A stretch of 64,000 nt of DNA from Sinotaia quadrata (Eukaryota; Mollusca; Gastropoda; Architaenioglossa; Viviparidae), in the NCBI GenBank assembly GCA_028829895.1, contig CM054180.1:119892473-119956472 (forward strand), given 5' to 3'. The position numbers were made by a program, and so were the translations under genes. Below the pieces are notes generated by a model that worked only from the letters and a program-made list of their open reading frames with translations, searched no databases and was not told the origin of the DNA. Shown here one piece after another: positions 22,331 through 35,293 of the stretch (position 1 is the first letter of the stretch; every line of letters begins with the position of its first letter).

Positions 22331-25300
22331 TATGGATGGATGGATGGATGATTGGATAGATAATGAATGAACATTTTGTGGTTTTCTGGTGTATAGTTGT
22401 ATGTATTACTTTTACTTTTGATTTTGATTTTGATTTTTCTTCTTTTCACTCTTTTCCTTTTCTTTTTTTTTTTGTCTTCAGCAAAGTGAATAGCATGATG
22501 CATGTTTAGCAGTTCTCCTCCTGACTGTCATCTTGCAACTTCCTCATTTTCTGATCAGCACCACCACAGAATTATCCGGCAGCCAGGATCGCTAACATAT
22601 ATATATGCATGACTGTCTGCATTATGTTCTGTAGATTGATAGCAGGCATTTGAGAAATGCATTTGCACAAAGGAGAAATATTTCCTCAAATGAAGCATGC
22701 ATTTGCTTGAAAATACAAAAAACAGTTGTATATATTATTTATCCACATTGGAATGTTTATAAGATTAAGTTCACTTGCAGTTGAAGTCTGCACATTAATT
22801 CATTTGCCTGTTGTAACAGGCATTTTTATTGCAAGTATTTTATATTGTGTATGCAAGCAAAGATGTTTGTTTGCATGTTTATTTAAATATTTATTTTTAG
22901 ACTTTGTGATCTGCCTTCTCTTTTTGCATGTAAAATTTTGAGGACATCTTACAAGATAAGTTCTGATTAATTTCAACATTGTCATATAATAGTTTCTTAA
23001 TTTATTGGAATTTTTAAACTTGCTGGGATTTTTTTCCATATTCTGTTTTGTTTTGTTTTAGTCTGTACTATGTTGCATCTTAGCATTACAGAAATAAGGC
23101 CCCACTAGTTTCCTTTTCATGTTATCTGTCTGCTCCTTTCTTTCTAATTGTAATAAGAATGTTTATGTTGACTTGCAAATCAGTACTCATCCAATAATGA
23201 TAATACTCAGAATAATGATATTTCTTTGCAGTAAAGAAGTCATTGAAGATCATCAGATATTCTACTTGATAATTCTTGCTCATTAAAGGACACTACCACT
23301 TTTTATTTCGTAAAGGTTTCAATTTTCTGTTTATGAGATTAGAGTGATGATATATTTGATAATGACTCCTTTGTAAAGTTACAGATTGTATAAAATGGAT
23401 GAATAATACAAAAATTATAGACATATTACATTATTATTATTATTATTGCCTGTAAAATGTTTTAAATTAACAGCTAAAATGTATGAAGTTTAGGCACATA
23501 AAGCAAGATTAATTTATCAGGATAGTTATTACAAGGTGATTAATTTTTCTCACCTTGACAGAAAGCAGAAAAGCATTTGTCAGCACTTTCAAAAAAATTG
23601 TTACATCTGAAGCTTACACCTTACAAGAAACACAAAAGAAGTCATAATTATTATTTAAATTTAATGGTAGATCTATGATTACAATCTCTTGACTAGTTCT
23701 GCTGAAAGTTTACCTATCTCTGGTGTTGTAACTTTTTACAGACATATTAGGCATGTTCTTTGTTTATATTAGATTGCAATGCAAAGCAGTTGTTTTCTCT
23801 TCTTTAGTAGCTCAGGGGATATGTATAAATTGTGTTTCTAATATTTCATACGTTTTTACAAGTATAATGTTTATGGTAGCGCATTCTAATTGAACGGGTT
23901 TTCAGTTTTAGATTAGAATGCTTAAAAACCTTAATTGCAATTAGATTCCTTTAGTTCATTTAAATGAGACAACGAATCGAGAATATCTTCTTTGTATTGA
24001 ATCATACTAAAAAGTTTATATTTATTAATTTTATTTAATTATCTTAGTTGTTTTTTGTTTTTTTTTGTATTCTGATTGAATGCTTTTATCAAAGTAGTCT
24101 TCTTTTTTTCAAAGTTGGAATGCCAGCTGCCTGAATTTGACAAATAAATTCTTTAGGTGATGTAGTTGTTAGTAACAAATTTATTTGTTATATTTATTAA
24201 AGGCTCCAGAGTAGACTTACACACACACACGCACACACACACTCTATAAATTTCTTAGTTCTTATATACTATCAGGGGAAAAAAAAGAATACTGAAATAA
24301 CCAATATTAAGCAAGTTTGCCAGAGTTGCCTCACATGAACTATGACATTGGTCTCCACTTCGAATAAAATATGTTACATGCATGGCAGCCAATAGAACAA
24401 GGATAATTTAAATAAGAAACATTTTTTCCAAGTCATTTCTTACAAACAGTATCAAAACAATATTGTCCTTTTATGCTAGTCATTGTCATAGAAAAAGTAA
24501 TTATTTTTATAATAATACTTCCAGAAATTTTAATTTATTTACATTTCTCTATGTGAAGTCTTATTGCTAGGGACAAATTGCTGACAGTTAATTATAATCA
24601 CTTCAAACATTGTAAACCTGAAACACTTTCAGTTAATTGTAAAGAGATTTGTCTCACATTTACTGAACTTTCTGAAACAAATTACCTCATGTCTTTTTCC
24701 TCAAACCTTTACAACAAAGTTTTGCAATATGATAATTTAATGTGAATGGATTGCTTAATTATATTTGTTGTATATTTATATTTACATTTTTCTTATGAAA
24801 AGAATAAATAAAAAATTGATTGTGATTTAAATTTTTTCAATGTTTATTTTATATTTTATCTAGAGCATTTTGTTTTCTTTATTGTGCACATATTGCCAAA
24901 GCAAAAAAGAAATGTTCATGCTGACCAGTGTTTCTTCTCTCCAAACCCATCCCTGCTCATATTGTTTGCCTCTATTTGACTGTTTTACTTCTGCTTGATT
25001 AGATCCTGTTTGATGTCCACATACAATGTTCGGTGATTTCACATTTTGTTTGGTAGTAATACCTAATAAGCTATAATTGTTTGACTGCCTAGGATTTCTG
25101 TGCCAAACATTTGACATAGAGTTTGTTTTCAAGAGCTGTTATATTTGCATGTATTTACCTACGCATGTACAGATAAGTAATTTATGGTGTGATAGTAGCA
25201 ATAAAATACTCACATGTTTGTTTTTTTCTTTCCTGTCTGTGTGTGTATGGTCTTGCAATAGCTACATTATAAGGGAGTTAACTGCTGTTCCACACATTTT

Positions 25301-28254
25301 TAAAAACAAAGAATAAAACAATACAAGTAACAACCACAAGTTAAAAAGTAAAAAAATACTGATTGCGATAAAACTTGTCATTTATGATTATATTATTTTC
25401 AAATAAATGTCCAATGATTATGTTTTTCCCAAAACCACATGCATGTCATGTTTTTTTTTTTTAATAAATAAACAGGAATTTATCTTTCTTAGGAGGTGAA
25501 CTTAGTTAACTTTAGGTGCATACTGTATTGTTAGAAATAATGTCAACATAAACCAGTGGTCTTGTTAAAATAATTTCCTTTCAAATTATTGTTAATAGTG
25601 CAGAGGTGAATGTTTGATATTTTATACAAAACAATGAAAACTCATTAAGTGTGAGAATTTTTATATAAATTAAGGCATAATTTGAATGATGTTTCTAATT
25701 GTGAAATTTGAATAGCTCCATGAGAGTGAAAAGTTTTGGTAGACACCATTGGAACCACTTGTGCATACATTTTTCTCTCAAATAACACGATCTTGAAACT
25801 GAAACAAACTTTTAAAACAAATGTTTATGATCACTATATTTCATCATTCAAGTAATTCTGCTTTTCTGGATTTTTTTCAACTTGGTAATCATTTGATGTT
25901 TGTTTTGATTGGAATTGTTGCCCTTAATTTTCTTAGTCCACTTAATTTCTCTTTTGGATTATTATTTGTACTTAGTTTCTCTTTTGGATTATTATTTGTA
26001 CTTAGTTTCTCTTTGAAATTATTATTTGTTCTTTTTAAAATTTAATAATCTATGTGCAATCTGTATAGCATTTTGGCATTAGAACAAATAAAAATGTTTT
26101 GATACTTTAAGCTATGCATGAACAGTGTCTCATTATACATTTTGAAGTTTGAAAAGGTTTTTAATTTTTATATAATGTCAGATATTTAATAAAAACTGAT
26201 TTCTTGAATAATAGTTTTAATCAGAAAACTATATCTATACAAAACAAACACTAAGTGAATAAGGTGTAAATAAGTTGTTATGAAAATTACACCAAATAAA
26301 TGAAAGGTCTTTAATGAACAAAAAGTAACCTCTCACTTGAACATGCCCAGCTCTCACTATTGGTCTTTGTTTTAACTCTTTTAGTGTGAAATAATTTAGA
26401 TAAAATAATTACATATATATGATCAATATGATTTGCTATATCAAAAGGAATCAACTATCCATGTAAAACTCTTACGCACTTCATGTAACTGTATTTTTTG
26501 TGCTGTAAAAGGTGCTGGACTGAAAACAACCTTTGTACTCCTCATAAATTAATATCTCTAAGGATGGTTGCTGACAAAACAATAACATCCCTTTAACCAA
26601 ATGTTAACATAGAGTTAAGTGATTGTCACTTGATTAAAAGAATGTTAATTTGGGATTCATGCTATAGAGAACTATACTGGACAATTATTACCAGTAATCA
26701 GGAATCATGTTCAAGGGGTTAGTGCACATTGACAGATACACAGTGATACCCAAAACTGGTCAATCATATCTTAGGTACATGTTTGGCTTAGTACCATTAT
26801 TCAGGTATCTCTGTATTAATTGTTAAAATATGAAAAACTGTACAATAATTTTTAAATGATTTGGATTTTTAAATGATTATTCACAAAATTCTTCATTGAA
26901 AAGTTAATAAATTAAATTTAAGACTGAACAAATAAATTAGTCAGTGACAGTATTGGAAAGTTTTATGTGTGCTGAATTGTATTTACTAATGGTATAATTT
27001 AATGCAATACATTACAGAAGACTTGATTATCTGGGATAAATAGAAAATACATTTCCTGGGTAATCAAAAAGATGCTCAATTCACCATGTAATGTGTACAA
27101 AGACTTTTATAAAAATTGTGTATTAAGAAAAAAAATGTATATAGACCTTACATATATTTTATTAATTTGAAAAAAATAAAAATACAAAGATTTTTTTTCA
27201 TATACTATTTGCAACCAACTGTATGTGTTAACTACCCTCTTTCCCTTTAATTTTATTTAATTGTAAAAATGCTTAATTTTACTTTTGAAACCAAGATTCC
27301 TTCAGCCCTTGTGATCAAACTGAAAACCATTGCTTTATCTAGAGAATTGTTTGTAGAGGTTTCTATCATTTTCAGAAATAATATATCACTCCATAATCAG
27401 AAACTGGCTAACTGAAATAACTTATTTTTTGTTTCTCACAATATTATGCACTTTTTTCATTAATGTTCTCTGAACCATCAAAGGTGTGCAGATTTTTTAA
27501 TGTTCCGACAATGATCATGTATGAGTTTCTCAACTTTAAAATTATGCTTATGCAGAAACAAAATAACTACATTGTACATATTGCCAGCGATTTCAGCCTT
27601 TATTATACCTTGGCAACCATCTTGAATCCCATAATGTATGCATTGTCCTTTTAGAAACCACTTTTCTGTCCCATATGTTGCTAGCATCCCAGCTAAACTG
27701 CATATTGACTAATCCTACCTTAGATAATCAAGATTCTAATATAACACACACACACACACACACTGTGAAATAATTCATTTTTTACTATTTAATAATAAGC
27801 ACCATGCATGCAATATTTATTGTTCTTGATTGTATAATCTTAATTATTTTGGTAACATTTGGTTTCAGATGTGGCAGTACCTACTTACATGTTTGTGATG
27901 ACATGATACAGAGTATAGTGCTTAAGTAATAATTTAAAGAAGAGAAGAATTAATCTGTTTAAAATTGCTTTTGCAATTGAATATTTTGTATTTCAAACAT
28001 AATAATTTAGTTGGCTGGTTTTTTTTTTTACTTGGGGGGGAAAATATGTCTTATTTAGAAAGCATTTGATGCACAACACAAATTGAAACATATCTACAAA
28101 TGTGCTACCTCTCTAATTTGGAAGTGACTCAAATTATTTGCACCCTCTAACTAGTTTATTTTTGTAGATGCTAAACTGATCATGGGTGCATTGGCAAATT
28201 TATTGCATGAGAGTGGCAGCTCTAAGATGAGTAGCTGTGACAAGGACCAGTTAC
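22331..28254. other. AT-rich intergenic DNA
   Basis: Apart from short (TGGA)n at about 22333, (AC)n at 24221 and 27745, a small hairpin at 23880-23923 (GCATTCTAAT/ATTAGAATGC) and the 30-bp repeat at 25932, I see nothing interpretable. Confidence 0.5.
25932..26030. repeat. 30-bp tandem repeat, 3 copies
   Basis: CTTAGTTTCTCTTTTGGATT + ATTATTTGTA occurs about three times, the first and last with changes. Confidence 0.85.
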
Positions 28255-28427
28255 TTAACCCCTTGCCTGTCGAAAGTAGGCAATCTAAGCCACACTCCAC
28301 AACTGTAGCAATTAGTAAAGTGCCATTTTTTGTAACAACTCAGTAATGAAGAATGCAAACAAAAGGGTGTGTGTGTGTGTGTGTTTGGGGGCAGAGAGAC
28401 AACAACTGTTAACATCAAATATATTGA

Positions 28428-29821
28428 CCTGTTGAGTGTCAGGCAGAAATGCGTCAGCTGACACCACAGTGTCAGGTTATTTTGATACTTACCGATAATT
28501 GAATGGGTCAGTGTACTAAAAAATTAAAAGCAACTGTAATTATCAATGGATTTTAAAATTTTTAATTACTACCTATTATAGACATACTTAGGAATTTTAA
28601 AAGTATTATTTTTAAATTTATTTAAAATTCAAAAATAAATTAAAAATTTTCTTATCTTTTTGTTGAACTTACGAATTTCGGCATCGTTTTTTTTTTTTTT
28701 TAACAAGTCTACTAAATAATTACAAGTGATTATATTCCTAAAAGATTTTCAAAATAAGTGTTACAGACATACTAAGGAATTTCAAAAGTATTATTTTTAA
28801 TTTATTTCAAATAATAATAAAAAGTTTTCTTATCTTTTTGTTGAACTTGTGAACATTTTTATTTTAAAAATAAGTCTACTAAAAAATTAAAAGTGAGTAT
28901 AATTCTAAAAAGATCTTCAAAATAAGTATTATAGACATGCTAAGCAATTTTTAAAATATTTATTTAAATTTATTTCTAAATCTAAAACAAAGAAATAATA
29001 AGTTTTCTTATCTTTTTGTTGAACTTGTGAACATTTTCACTGTTTGCTTGTTTTTTTAACAAATCTACTAAAAAATTAAAAGTAAGTATAATTATAAAAA
29101 GATTTTCAAATTAAGTATTATTGAGGACATTTTTGAAGTATTTATTTAAATTTAATTACTGAATGTGTTGCGGTTATTATTTTAAATTAAAAAATAAAAC
29201 GTTTTCTTACCTTTTTCTTGTTTTCTTGTGTTGAACTGCATCACGTGTTTCCTTGAATATCAGAATAATTTCTTGAATTGCCAGTTAAATATAATATAAA
29301 ATAATAATTGTTCACTTCGAATATGCTTTTGAACAGAACAAAAGTGTCACATGAAAGTCATGCCTGCTTTGAGGACGACTGTTTATTATTTTTATTATCA
29401 CATGGTCACATCCAAAATTTCAGTAGGGGCTGGTTGAATTTCATCTACAGTTAATTAAAATCAACCACACAATAAAGTTCATTAGGTAGGATCAACCACA
29501 CAACTCAAATTGGCCTCAAAACTTGCCATACCTGACAAAAAAACTTGGTTCATAATGGCTGTTCAACTTAAACAAGAGTGGGGTGGTGGAGAATTTGTGC
29601 CCTTTCAATGTCATGACCTATATAATAATAGTTATCCAATGATAAAATTTAGAGCAGATTGGCTGCTGAAGCCAAACATATCTTTCCTTCACTCTGGTTA
29701 TTTTGAATGATTGGCATAACTGAGACTGAGCAAGCGAGCAGGTGGGAAGGCTCCTGTCCCGCCAGCAGCGCCTATACGTTTTTTACATGGGAAGGCACTT
29801 GTCCTGCCGGTACTCAACAGT
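28428..29821. mobile_element. Nested piggyBac-like element (inner)
   Basis: The left end CCTGTTGAGTGTCAGGCAG, after TTGA (a degraded TTAA), is inverted at the right end, whose complement reads TTAA-ACTGTTGAGTACCGGCAG. The left part is homologous to 42294-42530, which begins TTAACCCGTCACG. Four diverged tandem units fill its first half. Confidence 0.5.
28510..29240. repeat. Four diverged tandem units of about 170-195 bp
   Basis: Anchors TACTAAAAAATTAAAAG at 28514, 28710, 28877 and 29066, and TTTTCTTATCTTTTTGTTGA in the first three units (TTTTCTTACCTTTTTCTTG in the fourth), mark the units. One unit of the same family occurs alone at about 42377-42530. Confidence 0.8.
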
Positions 29822-30899
29822 TTAATAATAATAGATTCATGTAAACAAAAAGAACTGACTATATTTGTCTTTATCGTAGTAATAAGAAATACTTGGTTTT
29901 ACTACTTCCTTTTCAACATAATAATTGCAATTTGTATGATAACATTTTACATACCTATAAATCAGCCACTACCACCTTGCTTTTTAACATGTTTTAAGTG
30001 CATTTGAAGAGTTAGTTTCTGCACAGTACATCTCTACTCCACTCTGGTAACAATAGATTCATCTGCTCCTACAGATTCACCAATTTGCTGCAATGGCAAA
30101 TATTGCTGCAATCAGTTGGTTTCAGTATTATTTTCTTTCTTTTTTTTATAAAGCAAAAGTATATTTCACTGCTTCATTGTCACTTGTTATGTTGAAGGTT
30201 TAATTATTTAGATTTTTTAACTAGCTATAGAAGTGGGTGATGAACAAAAGACACTGAAGATTTAAATGAACACAAACTAAAAAAGAATGAACCTAGAATA
30301 AAGCCCATTAGAAACTAACACAACATGTGATACCAATATTGGCCACATGATGCCTGATGGGGATAGGGTGTTTGCTGTTGATGCAATCAACTCTTCTGAA
30401 TTAGAACTGATCTGAATATTGCTGATTTACTTTGATACAGATGCACAATTGACAATATGCCTCAAAAAATGCTTGCTTCTTACCCATGCAATGCACACAT
30501 TCAAGATGTATAAGTACATTATGACTATTATTCTAATAATACATTCTCAGCAATCAATTCACATCTAACCTGAAATGCTAATCAAATTGATTGCCAGTAA
30601 TTAAATTATTTTCTTAAAAAATAGAAGATTATGATTTTTTTGTGAAAGAAATATCGCCTTATAATAACCTACTTATTTTCTGAGCTCACAAATCGCATTT
30701 TTTCACTCACAGATTGTGAGCTTGCAATTGGGATTTTCAAGGGTTATGTTTAAATGGTTATAGTCTTGAGAAGGATGCATAACCACACTTCTGTAGTAAA
30801 TTTTTACCTACCATATAATTTTGAACAGATAAAACTATTAATATTAAACAGTGCAAAATTCTGTTTGGCACAGTTAGTGTTGAGCAGGCAAGGGGTTAA

Positions 30900-33651
30900 T
30901 TTGCTGGATGCTACCAGACAAGTTTTTAATGATATTAAACGGTTTGTTGGTGGTCAATGACTACCAAGCAACTGTTGCAATGATACAGAAATGTAAGGTA
31001 AGTGTGCAGTGATATTGAAATGTAAATACATGTACTGAAAAGTAAAGAGATTTTCTTTCTCTGAATGTCTCATTTTTGTAGTGTTATTTATAGTTAAGAC
31101 ATCATTTAAGAAAGTCACTAGAATGACTCTTCTTTTTTAGTGGATATTTTAAAAACCTTTCTGTTGAAATTTTTTTTAATCATTGCTATTATGATTCATT
31201 TTACTAGAACTAAAATATTACATCATAACACATTATGGTTACAAAGAAATGTCATACTTGCTGAAGATATTTTACTTATCTAGACATTCTTATCTGGACT
31301 CTACAAATTACAAGTAGTGTCTATTTTTAAACAGAGCTAACAATAACTGCACTGCTTTCAGTTCAAAATATATTGTAAATTTCAGCTCAGCAGTATGTTT
31401 AGAAAAGAAAACGTAATAAAAGCAGCTCATGAATTTTCACAATGTACAATTATTGTTTTACTGGCTAATGCAATACTTGCTTGAATCTACTATCTCAAAA
31501 ATAATAAAACAGATGAACTATTTATTATACATTTTACCACTTTCACCAGCAAATTTTCACCAATATAGAACAATAACCATATTTCTTTTAAGGACACCAT
31601 GTTTGAAGTTTTTCATTGCTATTGGGAATTTCTTGTTTTCAATCTATTTTGATTGCCATACAAGAGACAAATTTGTTATAATTTTTTTATTAAAAAAAAA
31701 AAATACAATTTTTCTATTTTACATATTTTAAACACTGCAGAATGATGAGACTTTAGTTGCCTGAGGTAAAGATAGACTAATAATTTTATATTGTGTGCTT
31801 TGTGCCATGCAAGCTTTTGTAAATGGTTCAAGTCACACATCATGTTTAAAAAATAAGAATTAAATATTTCTTTGGAGTACAGATTTTCTTTGTTGTGTTT
31901 TCATGTGTGCTAAATAATTTATGTCTATAAGTTATACTCAATCAAGTTAATGAGTAATTTTGTTCTAATTTTTTTCAGCCATTTAACTTCACAGTACTCT
32001 TGACCAAGATGACTGTGACTCGTGAATACAGTGACATATATATAAACACAAGTTTTTGACAGTTTCTATTGGCAATACAAGTTACATACCAAGTCATTTC
32101 AAAATCAAAAAGTCTCTCTACTTAAAAAAATAATTTTACTTGGTTTTGTCTTAAAACACTAATTGTGAATAATAATGCTGGGCCTTTTAAATTCCTTACA
32201 AATAATAAAGGGAGCTCTTTGTTATATTAATTATCAAAATAATGTGATATGATAAAGTACCTTACTTTTACATTAATCCTTTTTTAACTAAGAGACCCTT
32301 CTGAATCTCAGACGCAACTGCAATTAATGAATTTTACATACTAAATTTTTCTGCATTATATTAAAAATGCAGTGACGATGTAATGAAATAGTGATGTTTT
32401 CATTTTAATTGCCCCAAACCTTGCAACACTTGTGATTCCCCCCAAATTCATAAATAATATTAATACTGTTACAAATAATCTGATATCAGACATTTTTATT
32501 AAAACTCATATTTTATTTATAACATTGCAATAACAGAAAAATAATATCTATGAAGACAAAATATAGGATTTTACAATAATATTCATGCATAATGTTGGAC
32601 TATTGTAATTATAGGTAGAAATCTTTATTTTTACAAACTGGTCACATTTCTCTTATTATGAAGTTAAAACGATGTTAACATTAGAAATTGAAATGTGAGC
32701 CACCATCAGAAATGTATTACAACAAAATACGCTAAAACTTTACAAACTAAATCAAAAACAAATGGATGAATATTTTTGCTCTGGAATTTTATTTAAATGC
32801 AATCATTTATATTTTTTTAACAAAGTAGAAAGGGAAAATAAAACAGGAACATTCATCCCTATATATACTAAAACAGTTTTACAAGGCCAATGACAAAAAC
32901 TCGGAGACAATACATGCAAAAACAGAAAAATTTTTAAAACTAAATAAAAATTTGTTTCTTATGAAATTTGAATTTAATTTCCACCTTACTTCCACTCCAC
33001 CATGCCATCAATTCCAAAACCAACAACAAAAATCCAAACATTTCCAGCCCCAAACATTTTGGATTAAGGATACTCAAACTGTACTTACAAAGCAAATACA
33101 TTTATTTTAAGACAAAAATAAATGTAAGTTGTACTGTGCAAATGTAACCAGTAATATTTTTTTTAAGTTTAAAATTATTTTAACACCTGAGCAAATAAAT
33201 TCAACCTGTATATCAATGAAGTGTATAATTTTAACCTACAGAAGTCAATTTATAAATAGGAAACATTTGCAATAAAAATTATATATATATGAAATATTAA
33301 TTTAAAACAAACATATTAATTTCATTTTTATTTTTTTAAAACATAAACTTTTAAAAATATATTTTTAACTCTATAAATAAAATGTATTAAGAACAGTTTA
33401 ACATTCCTATTTATTTTTCCTTTTAAAATAATTCTACTACCAGAAAATAATAGTGCAAATGAAAGAATATATAAATATACTAAAATCAATAATTGAATAC
33501 AATAAATAGTTTGAAAAGACTAGAAACTCCAATAAATTTTAAGAATAGGTAAAGATTTTGGATTCTAAATAGTTAAAATTACATACTTTAATCAGCACAA
33601 TCACAACATCTTGAACAAAAGCAACTGAAATATCATAGCTCTCACTTCTGC
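30900..33651. other. AT-rich intergenic DNA
   Basis: No gene or transposon terminus recognised. Very low CpG. Confidence 0.5.
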
Positions 33652-33770
33652 GGTAATTGCAATGGCTCACCGACAAAAACGCAATGGACAAAAGCGCGAC
33701 GACGCGTTCTGTCCCTAACTCTAACCCTAACCCTATCACGCATTTGACGGGTCACCATTGCAATATTACC
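33652..33770. mobile_element. 119-bp MITE-like palindromic element with internal telomere-type repeat
   Basis: GGTAATTGCAATGGCTCACC at the left is inverted at the right (complement GGTAATATTGCAATGGTGAC). The centre holds CCCTAACTCTAACCCTAACCCT, written here as two telomere-type CCCTAA units plus variants, at 33713-33734. It is CpG-rich in a CpG-poor setting. No target duplication was seen. Confidence 0.6.
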
Positions 33771-34055
33771 TAAAAAATTAAAAACCCCACAATTTAAAGC
33801 TTCATATTTGTAATTATTGTGCTAAACAAATTTTATTTAAACACACATTTAAGTATATAAGTATTTATTTCCAACAGCTATTTTAAAAAAAACAACAGCA
33901 AATACTATTTTATAATGATGACGTAAGGTTAAATCCCAAAACATTGTTTTTAATGAACCTAGAGTTGTGTTCTCTTTTTTAAAAAAAGTCTCTCTTCCTC
34001 CCAGCACATTAACAGTTGAGCACGAGTTAAAAGTATATTTGCAAAGAATGTCCAC

Positions 34056-34096
34056 CAGGATTTAATAAAATGCAGGGCAAAGGGGCACTACTCAAA
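34056..34096. repeat. Short dispersed repeat, copy 1
   Basis: GGATTTAATAAAATGCAGGG + CAAAGGGGCACTACTCAA is nearly identical to 37303-37341. The core AAGGGGCACTACTC recurs at about 60442. Flanks are unrelated, so this may be the tail of a retroposed family. Confidence 0.65.
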
Positions 34097-34426
34097 ATTT
34101 TGATGCATAATTTGATAATTATAAAGATTTTAAATACTATTAGTAGTGGAATATGCAAAAACATAAGTAAAAACATAGTTTTGATTAAACAAAAGTTTTT
34201 GGTTCATACTATGCATTTTGTCTTTTACAACCTAAGAGGAAATGATGTATGTATCATTCACTAAGTTCCCTACCCTAAGTGCCATTTTCAAAATTAAATT
34301 CTAATTTTGGTTCTGAAAAGCTTTGGAATAATAACTGCAATCAAAGTTGTAAAACCAAACAGCATCTTTTCATTGTCTTTCTTGAAATTAAAAATGTTCA
34401 TGTCTTCAAACAATGGTTATCTAGGC

Positions 34427-35285
34427 CAGAGGTGGGCAAACTTTCCAGTGCCAGGGCCACAAGCACAAATTTACACCTCGACACAAAGTTCATTAAGTAA
34501 AATAATTAATATTTGAAATCGTAAAAACAAATGGTCTTTCTAAATAACATCATAATTAATTTTCAGTTGTTAATATTTGAAAACTTAAACTTCAAAAGAA
34601 GCACATTTATTTGATAAACAGAGTCAGTGTGAATGATGCAGCTGATCATATTCATTGACCAGTTTGTCGAAATTTGGTGACAAGTTGCTCATGGTGATCT
34701 TTAAAACTGAGTGAAGATTTGAAACTATGAGAAGCGATCTGTTCTTTGACTTGTTTACTTTAATAGTAGATAAGTCTGCTCACAAATGTAGGTTGAAGCA
34801 AACAACACAAGCATCTTTCTGGCAAATTCTTTCAGATTTTGAAACTTTCCTGGGTGCAGAGAAGCATAAAACTCAATCAGGGGTTTGGTTTCAAAAGTTC
34901 TTCTTAAAGAGTTGTTGGCCTGCAAATCAGTTCCATCTGCAGTTTTCAGTGGCTGTTTCAATGTCACAAGCAATTAGCCAATCACGAGCGTGTGAACAGT
35001 GAAAGACAACACATGCGCACACACCTCAATCGACCCATATGGTGTGAACAAATCATAAATAATTAATAGAATGTGAAACAAGCCAAACAAAATTCTATTG
35101 AAATTTCTATGGCTTTTCCCACTGGGTGTGTATTTGGCATCACTTAGTTACATTTCTCTCAAAATCAGAAAGAAATTTTACACTTGAGAAATTTAAATAG
35201 CATAAACATAGAACTTGTTTCTAGGCCACGTGAAAACCCTTGGCGGGCCACATATAGCCTGTGGGCCATAGTTTGCCCACCCCTG
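34427..35285 (-). mobile_element. hAT element with transposase relic, 859 bp
   Basis: The left CAGAGGTGGGCAAACT and the inverse of the right end, CAGGGGTGGGCAAACT, are 15/16 identical. The flanks ATCTAGGC (34419-34426) and ATCTAGAC (35286-35293) form an 8-bp TSD with one change. It contains the 3' end of a hAT transposase on the minus strand. Confidence 0.88.
34624..34973 (-). pseudogene. Broken hAT transposase, C-terminal dimerisation region
   Basis: The minus strand reads LQANNSLRRTFETKPLIEFY, then FARKMLVLFASTYICEQTYL, in one frame (34973-34755). It continues in another frame as VNKSKNRSLL and NFDKLVNEYDQLHHSH, ending at 34624. This fits the hAT C-terminal dimerisation motif of BED-finger/GTF2IRD2-type transposases (LFGSTYxCExxFSxMKxxKSKxRS). 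A frameshift near 34755 and the lack of the N-terminal catalytic part make it inactive. Confidence 0.82.
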
Positions 35286-35293
35286 ATCTAGAC

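Larger units (their letters stand above)
28259..30895. mobile_element. Candidate piggyBac-like element (outer), 2.6 kb, decayed
   Basis: TTAACCCCTTGCCTG at 28255-28269 is exactly inverted at 30885-30899 (CAGGCAAGGGGTTAA). TTAA plus a CCC start is the piggyBac signature. Beyond 15 bp the two ends diverge and no DDD transposase is recognisable, so this is a decayed or non-autonomous element, or a chance match. Confidence 0.5.
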
